Positions 36,634-44,715 of a DNA stretch of 64,000 nucleotides are shown here, one piece after another; positions within the stretch are counted from its first letter, which is position 1, and each line of letters starts with the position of its first letter. The stretch is from positions 186,001 through 250,000 of the forward strand of contig JAEYGZ010000046.1 in NCBI GenBank assembly GCA_023409535.1, in the 5' to 3' direction. Source of the DNA: Bacillota bacterium (GTDB lineage Bacteria > Bacillota > Clostridia > Lachnospirales > Lachnospiraceae). The notes under the pieces are model-generated. The model was not told where the DNA came from. It did no database searches and saw nothing but the letters and a program-made list of their open reading frames with translations. The position numbers and the translations under genes were made by a program.

Positions 36634-37620
36634 TTGAAGAATAACGCTTTGGTTGAGGCCTTACATACAGGTATGGGCACGGAAATAGCTCATAAGATCT
36701 ACGGCAGGCACTCAAGGAAAGCGCTTCAATTTGTGGAAAAAGAAGCTCGAAGGCTGGAACAGAGGCTGAGCCGCTTTTTGCCTGAAAGTGATGTCAGCCG
36801 GGTGAACCGCTCTGCCGGTATGAAATCTGAAAAAATCAGTGTGGAAACCTGTGAGATATTATCTCACGCAATGAAATGCTCTGTTATTTCCAAGGGATTA
36901 TTCGATATTACCGCAGGCCCGCTGATTGACCTGTGGGATTACAGGAATGCAACGAAGGCTCCGGAGAGGAGTTATATTGATCAGGTGCTCCCTCTTGTGA
37001 ACTATAAGGATTTAAACCTGGATGCTGACCGCAGAAGGGCGGGGTTGCAAAATACCGGCCAGTCAATTGATTTGGGCGGTATTGCCAAGGGCTTTGCCAG
37101 CGACCGCTTCATGGAAATATTTCGGGAATACGGCATTACATCGGCTTATTCCAATATCGGAGGGAATGTGTCCTTGCTGGGCAATAAGCCTGACGGTTCT
37201 CCCTGGCTGGTCGGGATCCGCCATCCCCGGCAAACCGGGCTCCTTGGTGCAATTGCAGTAACCGGAAAAGCAGTGGTTACCTCAGGAGATTATGAGCGGT
37301 ATTTTGTTGACCGGGAAGGAAGACGTTTTTGTCATATTCTGAATCCGATAACCGGATATCCGGCGGAGTCCGGACTCATCAGTGTGACAGTTGCGGACGA
37401 CAGTGCCGTTACCGCCGATTTATTATCTACCGCCATTTTCGTTGCGGGTCTGGAAAGAGGGCTTGCCCTGATCAAACAGTATCCGGGAGCGGAAGCGGTT
37501 CTGGTAGACAGAGCGCTTCAGGTATATGTAACCCAGGGCTTGCAAAAGTGTTTTCAGGCAGCCTGTGAAATGAGAGTGAACTATTTGTCAGAAAAGGAGA
37601 GAGATCATGCAGAATGGTAA
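36634..37620 (+). CDS. apbE: FAD:protein FMN transferase (ApbE)
   Basis: A 328-residue ApbE-type flavin transferase that covalently attaches FMN from FAD to a Ser/Thr of target proteins. Motifs are RLSRFLPESDVSRVN, DITAGPLIDLWDYR, SIDLGGIAKGFASDR and YSNIGGNVSLLG, followed by HILNPITGYPAESG and the Mg-binding TADLLSTAIFVAG. No lipoprotein signal, so it probably acts in the cytoplasm. The start is TTG behind AAGGAGGGGG. It overlaps the next gene, an FMN-binding-domain protein that is the likely substrate. Confidence 0.95.
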   Translation: MKNNALVEALHTGMGTEIAHKIYGRHSRKALQFVEKEARRLEQRLSRFLPESDVSRVNRSAGMKSEKISVETCEILSHAMKCSVISKGLFDITAGPLIDLWDYRNATKAPERSYIDQVLPLVNYKDLNLDADRRRAGLQNTGQSIDLGGIAKGFASDRFMEIFREYGITSAYSNIGGNVSLLGNKPDGSPWLVGIRHPRQTGLLGAIAVTGKAVVTSGDYERYFVDREGRRFCHILNPITGYPAESGLISVTVADDSAVTADLLSTAIFVAGLERGLALIKQYPGAEAVLVDRALQVYVTQGLQKCFQAACEMRVNYLSEKERDHAEW

Positions 37621-38065
37621 GAAAAGAAAGGGGAAGATTAAAGTGTGGATTATCATAGGATCAATTGTCGGTATCATTATATTAGGTTTGGGGGGAGCGG
37701 TTGTCTTTACGGCACCGGGACGCAATGAGCTTAAGAACATGGTTATTACGGATGTGAACTTTAACAAGCTGCGGGATGGTGTTTATACGGGAGAATACCG
37801 CGGAACAAAGGACAGCTTCAGAAATGCTGCAGTTGAGGTAACCGTGTCTTCGGGAGCGGTCACTGATATCAAGGTAACAGAGGGAGCACTGGCAGGTGCT
37901 AAACAAACGAATGATATAGGAAAGGGGAAGACGCTTAACAATTTATTTCATGAAGTAATTACTTCCCAATCCCTGGAGGTGGATGTAATCAGCGGAGCGA
38001 CTCTGACCTCCAATGCACATCTTAAAGCTGTGGAAAATGCGTTGAAAAAGGCGGAAATCAAATAA
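37607..38065 (+). CDS. Membrane-anchored FMN-binding domain protein
   Basis: A 152-residue protein with a basic N-terminus, one transmembrane helix (about 11-31) and one extracytoplasmic FMN_bind domain. The flavinylation motif is seen as DVISGATLTSNAHLK, the Ser/Thr-Gly-Ala-Thr site modified by ApbE. The domain start DGVYTGEYRG is typical. It lies with apbE in an overlapping pair. Single-domain, cell-surface FMN proteins of this sort occur in extracellular electron-transfer and reductase modules; no partner oxidoreductase is in the operon. Confidence 0.92.
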   Translation: MQNGKKRKGKIKVWIIIGSIVGIIILGLGGAVVFTAPGRNELKNMVITDVNFNKLRDGVYTGEYRGTKDSFRNAAVEVTVSSGAVTDIKVTEGALAGAKQTNDIGKGKTLNNLFHEVITSQSLEVDVISGATLTSNAHLKAVENALKKAEIK

Positions 38066-38074
38066 GGTTCTTTC

Positions 38075-38119
38075 TTAGAAAAGGGTGGTTGCAATACATA
38101 TGCAGCCGCCCTTTTCTAA
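38075..38119 (+). terminator. Terminator after the apbE operon
   Basis: TTAGAAAAGGGTGGTTGC (38075-38092) pairs with GCAGCCGCCCTTTTCTAA (38102-38119) with two wobbles around a 9-base loop. T-rich arm on both strands. Confidence 0.85.
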
Positions 38120-38241
38120 TGTGCCCGGATGGGGATAATTTGAGATACCTTTTTGCTTCTTGATAATATAATGCAAAAAGAATCGTATATTAGTAGGATA
38201 TTAGGAAATGATTCTGTTAGAAACCGGGCGGAGGTGTTGTA

Positions 38242-39117
38242 ATGATAAAGCTTATTGTAATTGGGCTGTTTGAGTGGCTGTGGTGCCTGTCAAATCTGTT
38301 GATCAAGCCCAGAAAGCTGCCATATCAGCGGGGATTTGACAGAGAGGTACGCTGCGGTAAGCTGGATTCCGGGCTCTATCAGTCCTGGGAGAAGAAAGCC
38401 TTTGTTCTTCGGTCGGATTATGGATATCCGATCTCCTGTGAGTTCATCAATAAGGGTCAAAAGAAGATAGCGGTCCTGTGCCATGGCTTAGGCTGCGCCA
38501 AGTATACCAGTATAAAATATGCGGAGATGTTTTTAAAGCTTGGCTTCTCGGTACTGATTTACGATCACCGTAATCATGGCAACAGCGGAAGAGCGCACAC
38601 CTCCATGGGATATTATGAACGGTATGATTTAAAGAAGCTCGTGGATTGGTGCTTCAGGAAATTCGGGCCGGATTGTCAGATTGTCACCCATGGAGAATCC
38701 ATGGGGGCGGCTACCGTACTGATGCATCTTGGAAGTGATCCCAGAGTAGGCTGTGTTATTGCGGATTGCGGCTATTCCGATCTGAAGCAGCTGTTACGGC
38801 ATCAGCTTAACCAATTCTATCATCTTCCCTATTTTCTGATTCCTGTGGAAAGCCTGCTGACCTATCTTCGCGCCGGCTTCTGGTACCGTGAGGTATCCCC
38901 GATTCAGGCAGTCAGTCACAGTGATATTCCGGTACTTTTCATTCATGGCAAGATCGACAATATGGTTCCGGCTGCCATGTCAAAGCAGATGTACGACAGC
39001 AAGAAAAAGAATAAGGCAATTTTTCTTGTGGCAGGTGCCAGACATGCGGAAAGTATCTGCAAAAACCGCACGAAGTATGAGCAGGTTGTGGAGCAATTTT
39101 TGAAGAAATACCTGTGA
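38242..39117 (+). CDS. Alpha/beta hydrolase (YqkD-like)
   Basis: A 291-residue serine hydrolase with an N-terminal hydrophobic segment. Landmarks are IAVLCHGLGC (oxyanion region), VLIYDHRNHGNSG, the nucleophile elbow VTHGESMGAAT with Ser at about 155, the acid in LFIHGKIDNMVP and the His in GARHAESI. Family members are esterase or peptidase-like; substrate unknown. The start follows GCGGAGGTG. Confidence 0.9.
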   Translation: MIKLIVIGLFEWLWCLSNLLIKPRKLPYQRGFDREVRCGKLDSGLYQSWEKKAFVLRSDYGYPISCEFINKGQKKIAVLCHGLGCAKYTSIKYAEMFLKLGFSVLIYDHRNHGNSGRAHTSMGYYERYDLKKLVDWCFRKFGPDCQIVTHGESMGAATVLMHLGSDPRVGCVIADCGYSDLKQLLRHQLNQFYHLPYFLIPVESLLTYLRAGFWYREVSPIQAVSHSDIPVLFIHGKIDNMVPAAMSKQMYDSKKKNKAIFLVAGARHAESICKNRTKYEQVVEQFLKKYL

Positions 39118-39130
39118 GGTTATGGCAGGT

Positions 39131-40006
39131 TCAGGCAAAGTATTCTATCAGTATGGCGTTGATTTCGCCGGCAATTTCGTGGTTGATGCCGTGCCCTACA
39201 TCATCAAAGAAGCGGGCATTCATGCGGTATTTTTCTAATGCCGCTTTTCCGCCGAGGAGGGAAAAGGGATCTGCTTCCCCGGCCAGATAAAGAACCTTGT
39301 TACGTATGCTGTCAATCTGCTCCTCCGTAAATCCGACGACTTTATGATAGCTCATTGCCATGTTGTTATAACCGCGCAGCAGATATGTAAAATGCTCAAG
39401 GATCAGCACATTTTCGGTGAAAGCAGCGCTGTTTTTTCCGGAAAGCTTTATCAGAAGCTTTCTGATATTATTTTTTGTGGGAAACAGTGCTTCAGGAAAA
39501 AATATCTTTATCATTGTTTTCATTGGGCTGCCTGCCTGTCCGGCTGATACGCTTCCTGCCAGACTGACCGCCTTTTTTACACGTTCCGGTCTGATCAGGG
39601 TATAATACTGTACCAGATATCCTCCATGTGAAACACCTGCCATAGATACAGAATCAAGGCCGAGTCCGTCAAGTACCTGGTCGATCCATAATGCATCATC
39701 AAATTCTTTATTATAATTCTTGCCTGGTTTGCTTTTTCCTGGTCCGCCTATGGTATCAACAGCATAAATCCGGAAGTGTGATGCCAGGGCAGAAGCATTA
39801 TATATCCACATTAATGCTGAATCATCGCCGACACCATGGAAGAGTACAATCGGAGGGGAAGCTTCCTCGCCGCAAATATTAATATGTGTGCTGCCGTAGG
39901 TGGTCATAATATCCGTCTGTGTAATACGGGTTCCCCATTGATCAAGCAATTGGTCATAGGTCGCCAATATTCTTTCCCGAGCTTTTTGTGTCCTGTAAAC
40001 CTTCAT
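39131..40006 (-). CDS. Alpha/beta hydrolase
   Basis: A 291-residue alpha/beta hydrolase. IVLFHGVGDDSALM is the oxyanion segment, VDTIGGPGKS the typical strand-4 loop, SMAGVSHGGYLVQYY the nucleophile elbow, LYLAGEADPF the acid site and FDDVGHGINHE the catalytic His. It overlaps the upstream TetR gene by 4 bases, so the two are one operon and the hydrolase is a likely TetR target. It could detoxify or degrade an ester that induces the regulator. Confidence 0.92.
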   Translation of the reverse strand: MKVYRTQKARERILATYDQLLDQWGTRITQTDIMTTYGSTHINICGEEASPPIVLFHGVGDDSALMWIYNASALASHFRIYAVDTIGGPGKSKPGKNYNKEFDDALWIDQVLDGLGLDSVSMAGVSHGGYLVQYYTLIRPERVKKAVSLAGSVSAGQAGSPMKTMIKIFFPEALFPTKNNIRKLLIKLSGKNSAAFTENVLILEHFTYLLRGYNNMAMSYHKVVGFTEEQIDSIRNKVLYLAGEADPFSLLGGKAALEKYRMNARFFDDVGHGINHEIAGEINAILIEYFA

Positions 40007-40641
40007 TCCGGTGAAACCTCCTCACATAAATAATGTTGATAAAATCGATTTAGCAGCTCCGTCAATTCCTTCCTTGCGTCCTGCTTCGCTGCTGTCATCA
40101 CAGTATTTGGATTTGAAAAATACTTTTGAAATATAAATAGAATAATTGCTTGGTATTCCGCAGCCAGACATTCATTACTGTCCTTTTTGAGATATCCTTT
40201 CTCCGCCAGGTAAGAAAATACATTGTTATGGTGCTCTAACGGAGTGGTGAAAAGCAGCTGATGATAAATTTCGGCAGCCTTCTCATTTCTTTGTTTTTCA
40301 ATCGTCAGCATGCGTATCAGCTTATAAATTGTCTCTTCTATCAGGAAGTTTTCAATATAGGAGATACCGGCGGCGATAAATTTATCTCGTTCCACCTTGG
40401 TTACGGAAGAAAGTGCATGCATAAAGCTGTTCTTCATGACCAGTGTATATTGTTCTGCCTGCTGTAATATGGTCTGCAGGATTTCTTCCTTGTCTTTAAA
40501 ATGATAATAAATAGAACTTTCTTTTATACCGACAGCTTTGCCGATATCTCTTACGGATACCGTGGTATAACCGTTCACGCAAAACAAGTCCAATGCCACT
40601 GCAAGAATTTTTTCTCTCGTATTTTGCTTTTGGTGGTTCAT
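40003..40641 (-). CDS. TetR-family transcriptional regulator
   Basis: A 212-residue TetR regulator. The helix-turn-helix segment is YTTVSVRDIGKAVGIKESSIYYHFKDKEEIL, immediately recognisable. The rest is a divergent ligand domain. Start ATG after GGAGGATTACT. A pair of 16-bp palindromes lies just upstream of the start (40658-40698), presumably its operator. The gene is the promoter-proximal member of an operon with the alpha/beta hydrolase. Confidence 0.94.
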   Translation of the reverse strand: MNHQKQNTREKILAVALDLFCVNGYTTVSVRDIGKAVGIKESSIYYHFKDKEEILQTILQQAEQYTLVMKNSFMHALSSVTKVERDKFIAAGISYIENFLIEETIYKLIRMLTIEKQRNEKAAEIYHQLLFTTPLEHHNNVFSYLAEKGYLKKDSNECLAAEYQAIILFIFQKYFSNPNTVMTAAKQDARKELTELLNRFYQHYLCEEVSPE

Positions 40642-40657
40642 AGTAATCCTCCGTTTG

Positions 40658-40698
40658 TCTAACAGTTGTTAGATTGAGTATATCTAACAACTGTTAGA
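40658..40698 (-). promoter_or_regulatory. Double palindromic TetR operator
   Basis: TCTAACAGTTGTTAGA (40658-40673) and its exact reverse complement TCTAACAACTGTTAGA (40683-40698) are each near-palindromes, spaced 9 bases. They lie 17 bases upstream of the TetR start and match a two-dimer operator. Confidence 0.85.
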
Positions 40699-40883
40699 TT
40701 GTCAACAGATTTTTTCTGCGTTTGGTATGTGGGATTATAGTATCAGAGAAGTACGAAGAAGCGGTAAAAGGCTGTCTGGACAGATATCTTAAATAATATA
40801 TATACTACTGCGGTACAGAAAAGTAGTTGGAAAAGCTGACATCTGTTATTGACAGATGCTAACTATTATAGTATCATTATTAT

Positions 40884-40897
40884 AGACCGAACGGTCA
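40884..40897 (+). promoter_or_regulatory. TetR operator GACCGAACGGTC, copy 1
   Basis: A perfect 12-bp palindrome GACCGAACGGTC lies 23 bases before the TetR start at 40920. The same palindrome recurs before the dehydrogenase gene. Confidence 0.8.
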
Positions 40898-40919
40898 ATA
40901 AAAAATGAGGATAACATAT

Positions 40920-41579
40920 ATGTCAAAGGATAGCAAGGATGTGAGAAACAGAATACTAAAAGCCTCGGAGGAATTATTTGCGCTGAACGGATATGATGCA
41001 ACCGGAATCGCTCAGATTGCTAAGAATTCCGAAATTCCGAAATCCTTATTGTATTATTATTTCAACAGTAAAGAGCAGATCCTTGAAGAACTGTTTTCTA
41101 ATTATTTATTAAATGTAAAGGCAGAAAAAGAGAATATATTCTCAAGTGATTTACCGGATCATGAGAAAATCAGGCAATCTATGATAAGGGGCTTTTCCTT
41201 ATTATCAAACAATAAGAATATTATCCGCATCTTAATGACGGAGCTGCTAAAAGGAAGGGTAAATAGAGAAGCCTTATTTAAAGTGATAGAATCCATCCTG
41301 CCAAATTCATTAACGGATGGAAAGCCTTATGCGGAGAGTGAGAATTCAACTAATCACATGCCGGCATTTATCTTCTTCTTCGGACTTGCGCCGGTGATTG
41401 CATATATGATGTTCGGAGATACCTGGATTAAGAATAAGCAGTTGGATGAATCGGTCTTTATTGAGCAATTTCTGTCCATGGCTGCTGCTGCATTTTCCAA
41501 TGATATTACCGGTGTTACCCCGGCATTTTTTGATCAGCAGAAGGATGTATTGCTTGGAAACCTAAAAAAATTACTGTAA
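40920..41579 (+). CDS. TetR-family transcriptional regulator
   Basis: A 219-residue TetR regulator. The DNA-binding segment reads YDATGIAQIAKNSEIPKSLLYYYFNSKEQIL. ATG 40920 follows TGAGGATAA; the upstream in-frame ATG at 40905 has no ribosome binding site. Two perfect GACCGAACGGTC palindromes flank the gene, one before itself and one before the following dehydrogenase gene. It therefore most likely represses both. Confidence 0.93.
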   Translation: MSKDSKDVRNRILKASEELFALNGYDATGIAQIAKNSEIPKSLLYYYFNSKEQILEELFSNYLLNVKAEKENIFSSDLPDHEKIRQSMIRGFSLLSNNKNIIRILMTELLKGRVNREALFKVIESILPNSLTDGKPYAESENSTNHMPAFIFFFGLAPVIAYMMFGDTWIKNKQLDESVFIEQFLSMAAAAFSNDITGVTPAFFDQQKDVLLGNLKKLL

Positions 41580-41602
41580 AGTGATTTTTTTTCATACAAA
41601 TT

Positions 41603-41616
41603 GACCGAACGGTCAG
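41603..41616 (+). promoter_or_regulatory. TetR operator GACCGAACGGTC, copy 2
   Basis: The same 12-bp palindrome (extended TGACCGAACGGTCA) lies between the TetR stop and the dehydrogenase start. Confidence 0.8.
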
Positions 41617-41635
41617 TAAAGAAAGGGGTATTCCT

Positions 41636-42457
41636 ATGAAGGAATTCGATGGTAAGACAGCGATTATTACAGGAGGGGGAGCAGGCATCGGCAAAGCGAT
41701 CTGTCAGGAGTTAGCCAGGAAGGGAGCGATCGTAATTGTTGCCGATATCAGCAAAGAAAGCGCTGATCAGGTTGCCGGCGCAGTAACACAAAGCGGCGGT
41801 AAAGCAGAGTCTGCCCGTATCGACGTAACGAGTGAGGAAGAGGTCAAAAAACTAATTGAAGATACCGCCGTACGATACGGACATTTGGATTATATATTTA
41901 ATAATGCGGGGATTGCCATCGGTGGAGACGCCAGAGATCTTACGACGGAGCAGTGGGTAAAGGTATTTAATGTGAATTATTACGGTGTCCTATATGGCTC
42001 CATTCATGCTTACCGTATCATGGCGAGACAGGGTTTTGGGCATATTATCAACACCTCCTCCGGTACCGGATTAATGCCGCAGCCAGGAAATACACCATAT
42101 TGCGCCAGTAAGCATGCGGTAATCGGTCTCTCCTTGTCCCTTCGCCATGAGGGGGAAGACCTGGGTGTAAAAGTAAGTACAATCTGTCCGGGACATGTTC
42201 GGACAGATATCTATAAAAATATGGAGGTAGCCGGGATTTCAAACGAAAAAATGGTGGCAAGCCTGCCGGTAAAAGCAATGAGTGTATCAGAGGCTGCAGA
42301 TATTATATTAAAGGGGATAATAAAAAATAAAGCCATCCTTATCTTCCCGAAGAATGTTAAATGGGCATGGCGGATTTACCGCTTCTTTCCCGGACTGCTT
42401 GACAAGGCATGGGTGGAAAAAATCAGAAATATACGCAGGCTTCGCCGGGAAGCTTAG
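41636..42457 (+). CDS. Short-chain dehydrogenase/reductase
   Basis: A 273-residue classical SDR. Cofactor motif TGGGAGIGKAI, acid VADISKES, NNAGIAIGG, catalytic Ser in INTSSGTG and the YCASKHA Tyr-x-x-x-Lys. A C-terminal tail with a basic/aromatic segment (KNVKWAWRIYRFFPGLLDKAW) suggests membrane association, as in fatty-acyl or steroid-type reductases. It is controlled by the adjacent TetR via the shared palindrome. Confidence 0.94.
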   Translation: MKEFDGKTAIITGGGAGIGKAICQELARKGAIVIVADISKESADQVAGAVTQSGGKAESARIDVTSEEEVKKLIEDTAVRYGHLDYIFNNAGIAIGGDARDLTTEQWVKVFNVNYYGVLYGSIHAYRIMARQGFGHIINTSSGTGLMPQPGNTPYCASKHAVIGLSLSLRHEGEDLGVKVSTICPGHVRTDIYKNMEVAGISNEKMVASLPVKAMSVSEAADIILKGIIKNKAILIFPKNVKWAWRIYRFFPGLLDKAWVEKIRNIRRLRREA

Positions 42458-42461
42458 AATA

Positions 42462-42507
42462 AAAAAATCGCCGTGCAGCCTTAAGAGGTATTGCACGGCG
42501 ATTTTTT
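42462..42507. terminator. Bidirectional terminator
   Basis: AAAAAATCGCCGTGCA and TGCACGGCGATTTTTT form a perfect 16-bp hairpin with a 14-base loop, serving the dehydrogenase and the convergent argG. Confidence 0.92.
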
Positions 42508-42511
42508 AGGG

Positions 42512-43723
42512 TTATTTCTCCTCGACGGAGTTCATCTTCATCGCACGTACCTTCAGAGACAATCCGAAGAGATTGATGAAGCCTTCCGCATCATGATGGT
42601 TATAGAGATCACCTGTGGTGAAGGAAGCGATGCTTTCGTTATATAAGGAGTAAGGGGAGGCAGTTCCCTGCTTGATGATGTTGCCCTTATACAGCTTGAG
42701 CTTTACTTCACCGGTGACATATTGCTGGGTTACATCGACAAAAGCCTGATAAGCTTCTCTTAAGGGTGTGAACCATTTTCCTTCATAAACGATATCCGCA
42801 AAGCGGTTGCCCACTTCCTTCTTGGCGGTCAGGGTTGCACGGTCAAGGATTAATTCCTCCAGCTGCATATGTGCCTCCATCAGGATAGTGCCGCCGGGAG
42901 TCTCATATACACCGCGGGATTTCATACCCACAACACGGTTTTCTACAATATCTACGATACCGATGCCATGCTTTCCGCCGATGATATTCAGTTCCCTGAT
43001 AATATCGGCTGCAGACATAGGCTTACCGTTTAATGCGGTTGGAATACCCTTTTCAAAGGATAAACTAAGGGCTTCTCCTTTCTCCGGTGCCTTTTCCGGG
43101 GACACGCCAAGTACCAGCAGATGATCATAGTTTGGTGCATTGGAGGGTGCTTCAAGCTCTAAGCCCTCATGGCTGATGTGCCAAAGGTTACGGTCCCTTG
43201 AATAGCTGTTGTCAGCAGAGAAGGGAAGGTGAATGCCATGCTTTGCACAGTACTCGATCTCTTCCTCGCGGGAGGCCATGGTCCAGATTCTCCAGGGTGC
43301 GATGATTTTTAACTCGGGGGCCAGTGCCTTGATGGTTAATTCAAAGCGTACCTGATCATTTCCTTTGCCGGTGGCACCGTGACAGATTGCGGTTGCTCCT
43401 TCCAGCTTTGCAATCTCCACCAGCCTCTTGGCAATCACCGGCCTTGCCATGGAGGTTCCAAGAAGATATTTGTTCTCGTATACGGCATTGGCCTTTACAC
43501 AGGGCATTACATAATCATTGACAAATTCATCAATGACATTCTCAATATACAGCTTGGTCGCGCCGGATAGCTTTGCTCTTTCCTCCAGGCCGTCAAGTTC
43601 ATTTCCCTGTCCGACATCAATACATACGCAGATTACTTCATAATCATAATTTTCCTTCAGCCAGGGTATGATAGCAGTGGTATCCAGGCCTCCGGAATAA
43701 GCAAGTATAACCTTTTCCTTCAT
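42512..43723 (-). CDS. argG: Argininosuccinate synthase
   Basis: A 403-residue argininosuccinate synthase (citrulline + aspartate + ATP to argininosuccinate). Motifs are the N-terminal ATP loop AYSGGLDTT, CVCIDVGQG, ATAICHGATGKGNDQVRFE and FSADNSYSRDRNLWHISHEG, with GIGIVDIVENRVVGMKSRG further on. Length is typical. Start ATG follows CGGAGGTAA. Two ARG-box-like words overlap its promoter. argH is not next to it in this window. Confidence 0.98.
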   Translation of the reverse strand: MKEKVILAYSGGLDTTAIIPWLKENYDYEVICVCIDVGQGNELDGLEERAKLSGATKLYIENVIDEFVNDYVMPCVKANAVYENKYLLGTSMARPVIAKRLVEIAKLEGATAICHGATGKGNDQVRFELTIKALAPELKIIAPWRIWTMASREEEIEYCAKHGIHLPFSADNSYSRDRNLWHISHEGLELEAPSNAPNYDHLLVLGVSPEKAPEKGEALSLSFEKGIPTALNGKPMSAADIIRELNIIGGKHGIGIVDIVENRVVGMKSRGVYETPGGTILMEAHMQLEELILDRATLTAKKEVGNRFADIVYEGKWFTPLREAYQAFVDVTQQYVTGEVKLKLYKGNIIKQGTASPYSLYNESIASFTTGDLYNHHDAEGFINLFGLSLKVRAMKMNSVEEK

Positions 43724-43797
43724 AATTATTACCTCCGATTCTTTGAGCTGTTTTTTTGTTTGTTTCCATCCTGTTTATGTAAAAACAAATAATTATG

Positions 43798-43832
43798 TGA
43801 ATTAATATACAACATTTATAATTAATATGCAA
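43798..43832 (-). promoter_or_regulatory. argG promoter with tandem ArgR boxes
   Basis: On the minus strand TTGCAT (43832-43827) and TATATT (43809-43804) are 17 bases apart. Two ArgR-type words overlap them: TGAATTAATATACA (43798-43811) and ATAATTAATATGCA (43818-43831). Both match the AT-rich TGNATNNATATNCA pattern of Gram-positive ARG boxes. Confidence 0.7.
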
Positions 43833-44038
43833 GTATAAAAATATATAGAAGTATAAAAATACATGTATGACATAGGGGGATAATAGAAATCCTTCCAAAC
43901 TTTACTTATTACCGATATCTGCTATAATGAAATCCGAGGATCAGTGGATTTCGTGGAGCTTTGTACTCTGCAAAACATGAAAATGTATGTTTTTATGCAT
44001 AAGGTATGCAAATTATAAAGAAGGGCATGGTTATTACT

Positions 44039-44650
44039 ATGTATGAGATTATACTGGCGTCCGGTTCGCCAAGACGAAGAGAGATTATGGAAACCATGGG
44101 GATTCCCTATCGTATCATATCCGAAAATGTGAAGGAGGAAACACAGGAGACGATACCGGAAGAGCAGGTAAAGGCGCTGGCAAGGTTAAAGACCCGGGCG
44201 GTACTGCCAAGGGTGAAAGAGCAGCTTGGGGACGTAGCGGAGTACATCATTATTGGAGCCGATACCATGGTTTTTTATCAGGGACATGCACTGGGAAAGC
44301 CAAAGGATGAACAGGATGCGGCGAGAATGCTTCAGATGCTTTCAAACCAGCTTCATGAGGTATATACAGGGGTTAACATTATAATAGGAAAACAGGATGA
44401 CCATAAGGAAGATATTTCCTTTGCAGTATGCTCCAAGGTATCCGTACGGTCCCTGACCCAGGAGCAGATCAGGGCTTATATCGCTACCGGGGAACCCATG
44501 GATAAGGCGGGAGCCTATGCGATCCAGGGAAAGTTCGGTATATATATCAAGGAAATAAGCGGCGATTATTATAATATCGTGGGCTTTCCCATTGCTAAGA
44601 TTTATGACATCTTATTAGGTTATGGAATTGATTTGAAAAATTTAAAATAG
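44039..44650 (+). CDS. maf: Maf-family nucleotide pyrophosphatase
   Basis: A 203-residue Maf/YhdE-type nucleoside triphosphate pyrophosphatase. The diagnostic N-terminus is IILASGSPRRREIMETMG; IIGADTMVFYQGHALGKPKD and MLQMLSNQLHEVYTGV follow, with DKAGAYAIQGKFG near the C-terminus. I chose ATG 44039 because the family usually starts a few residues before ILASxSPRR; 44027 or 44006 are possible. Maf proteins hydrolyse dTTP/UTP and modified nucleotides. Downstream lies the argJ promoter. Confidence 0.94.
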   Translation: MYEIILASGSPRRREIMETMGIPYRIISENVKEETQETIPEEQVKALARLKTRAVLPRVKEQLGDVAEYIIIGADTMVFYQGHALGKPKDEQDAARMLQMLSNQLHEVYTGVNIIIGKQDDHKEDISFAVCSKVSVRSLTQEQIRAYIATGEPMDKAGAYAIQGKFGIYIKEISGDYYNIVGFPIAKIYDILLGYGIDLKNLK

Positions 44651-44653
44651 GTA

Positions 44654-44690
44654 TTGCATAAAATTTAACCCAGATGTATAATTATAAACA
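44654..44690 (+). promoter_or_regulatory. argJBD promoter overlapped by ArgR box
   Basis: TTGCAT (44654) and TATAAT (44677) have a 17-base spacer. TGTATAATTATAAACA (44675-44690), a near-palindromic ARG box, covers the -10 region. Arginine repression by ArgR is expected. Confidence 0.75.
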
Positions 44691-44715
44691 ATTAATTTCT
44701 GGGAGATGAATAAAC

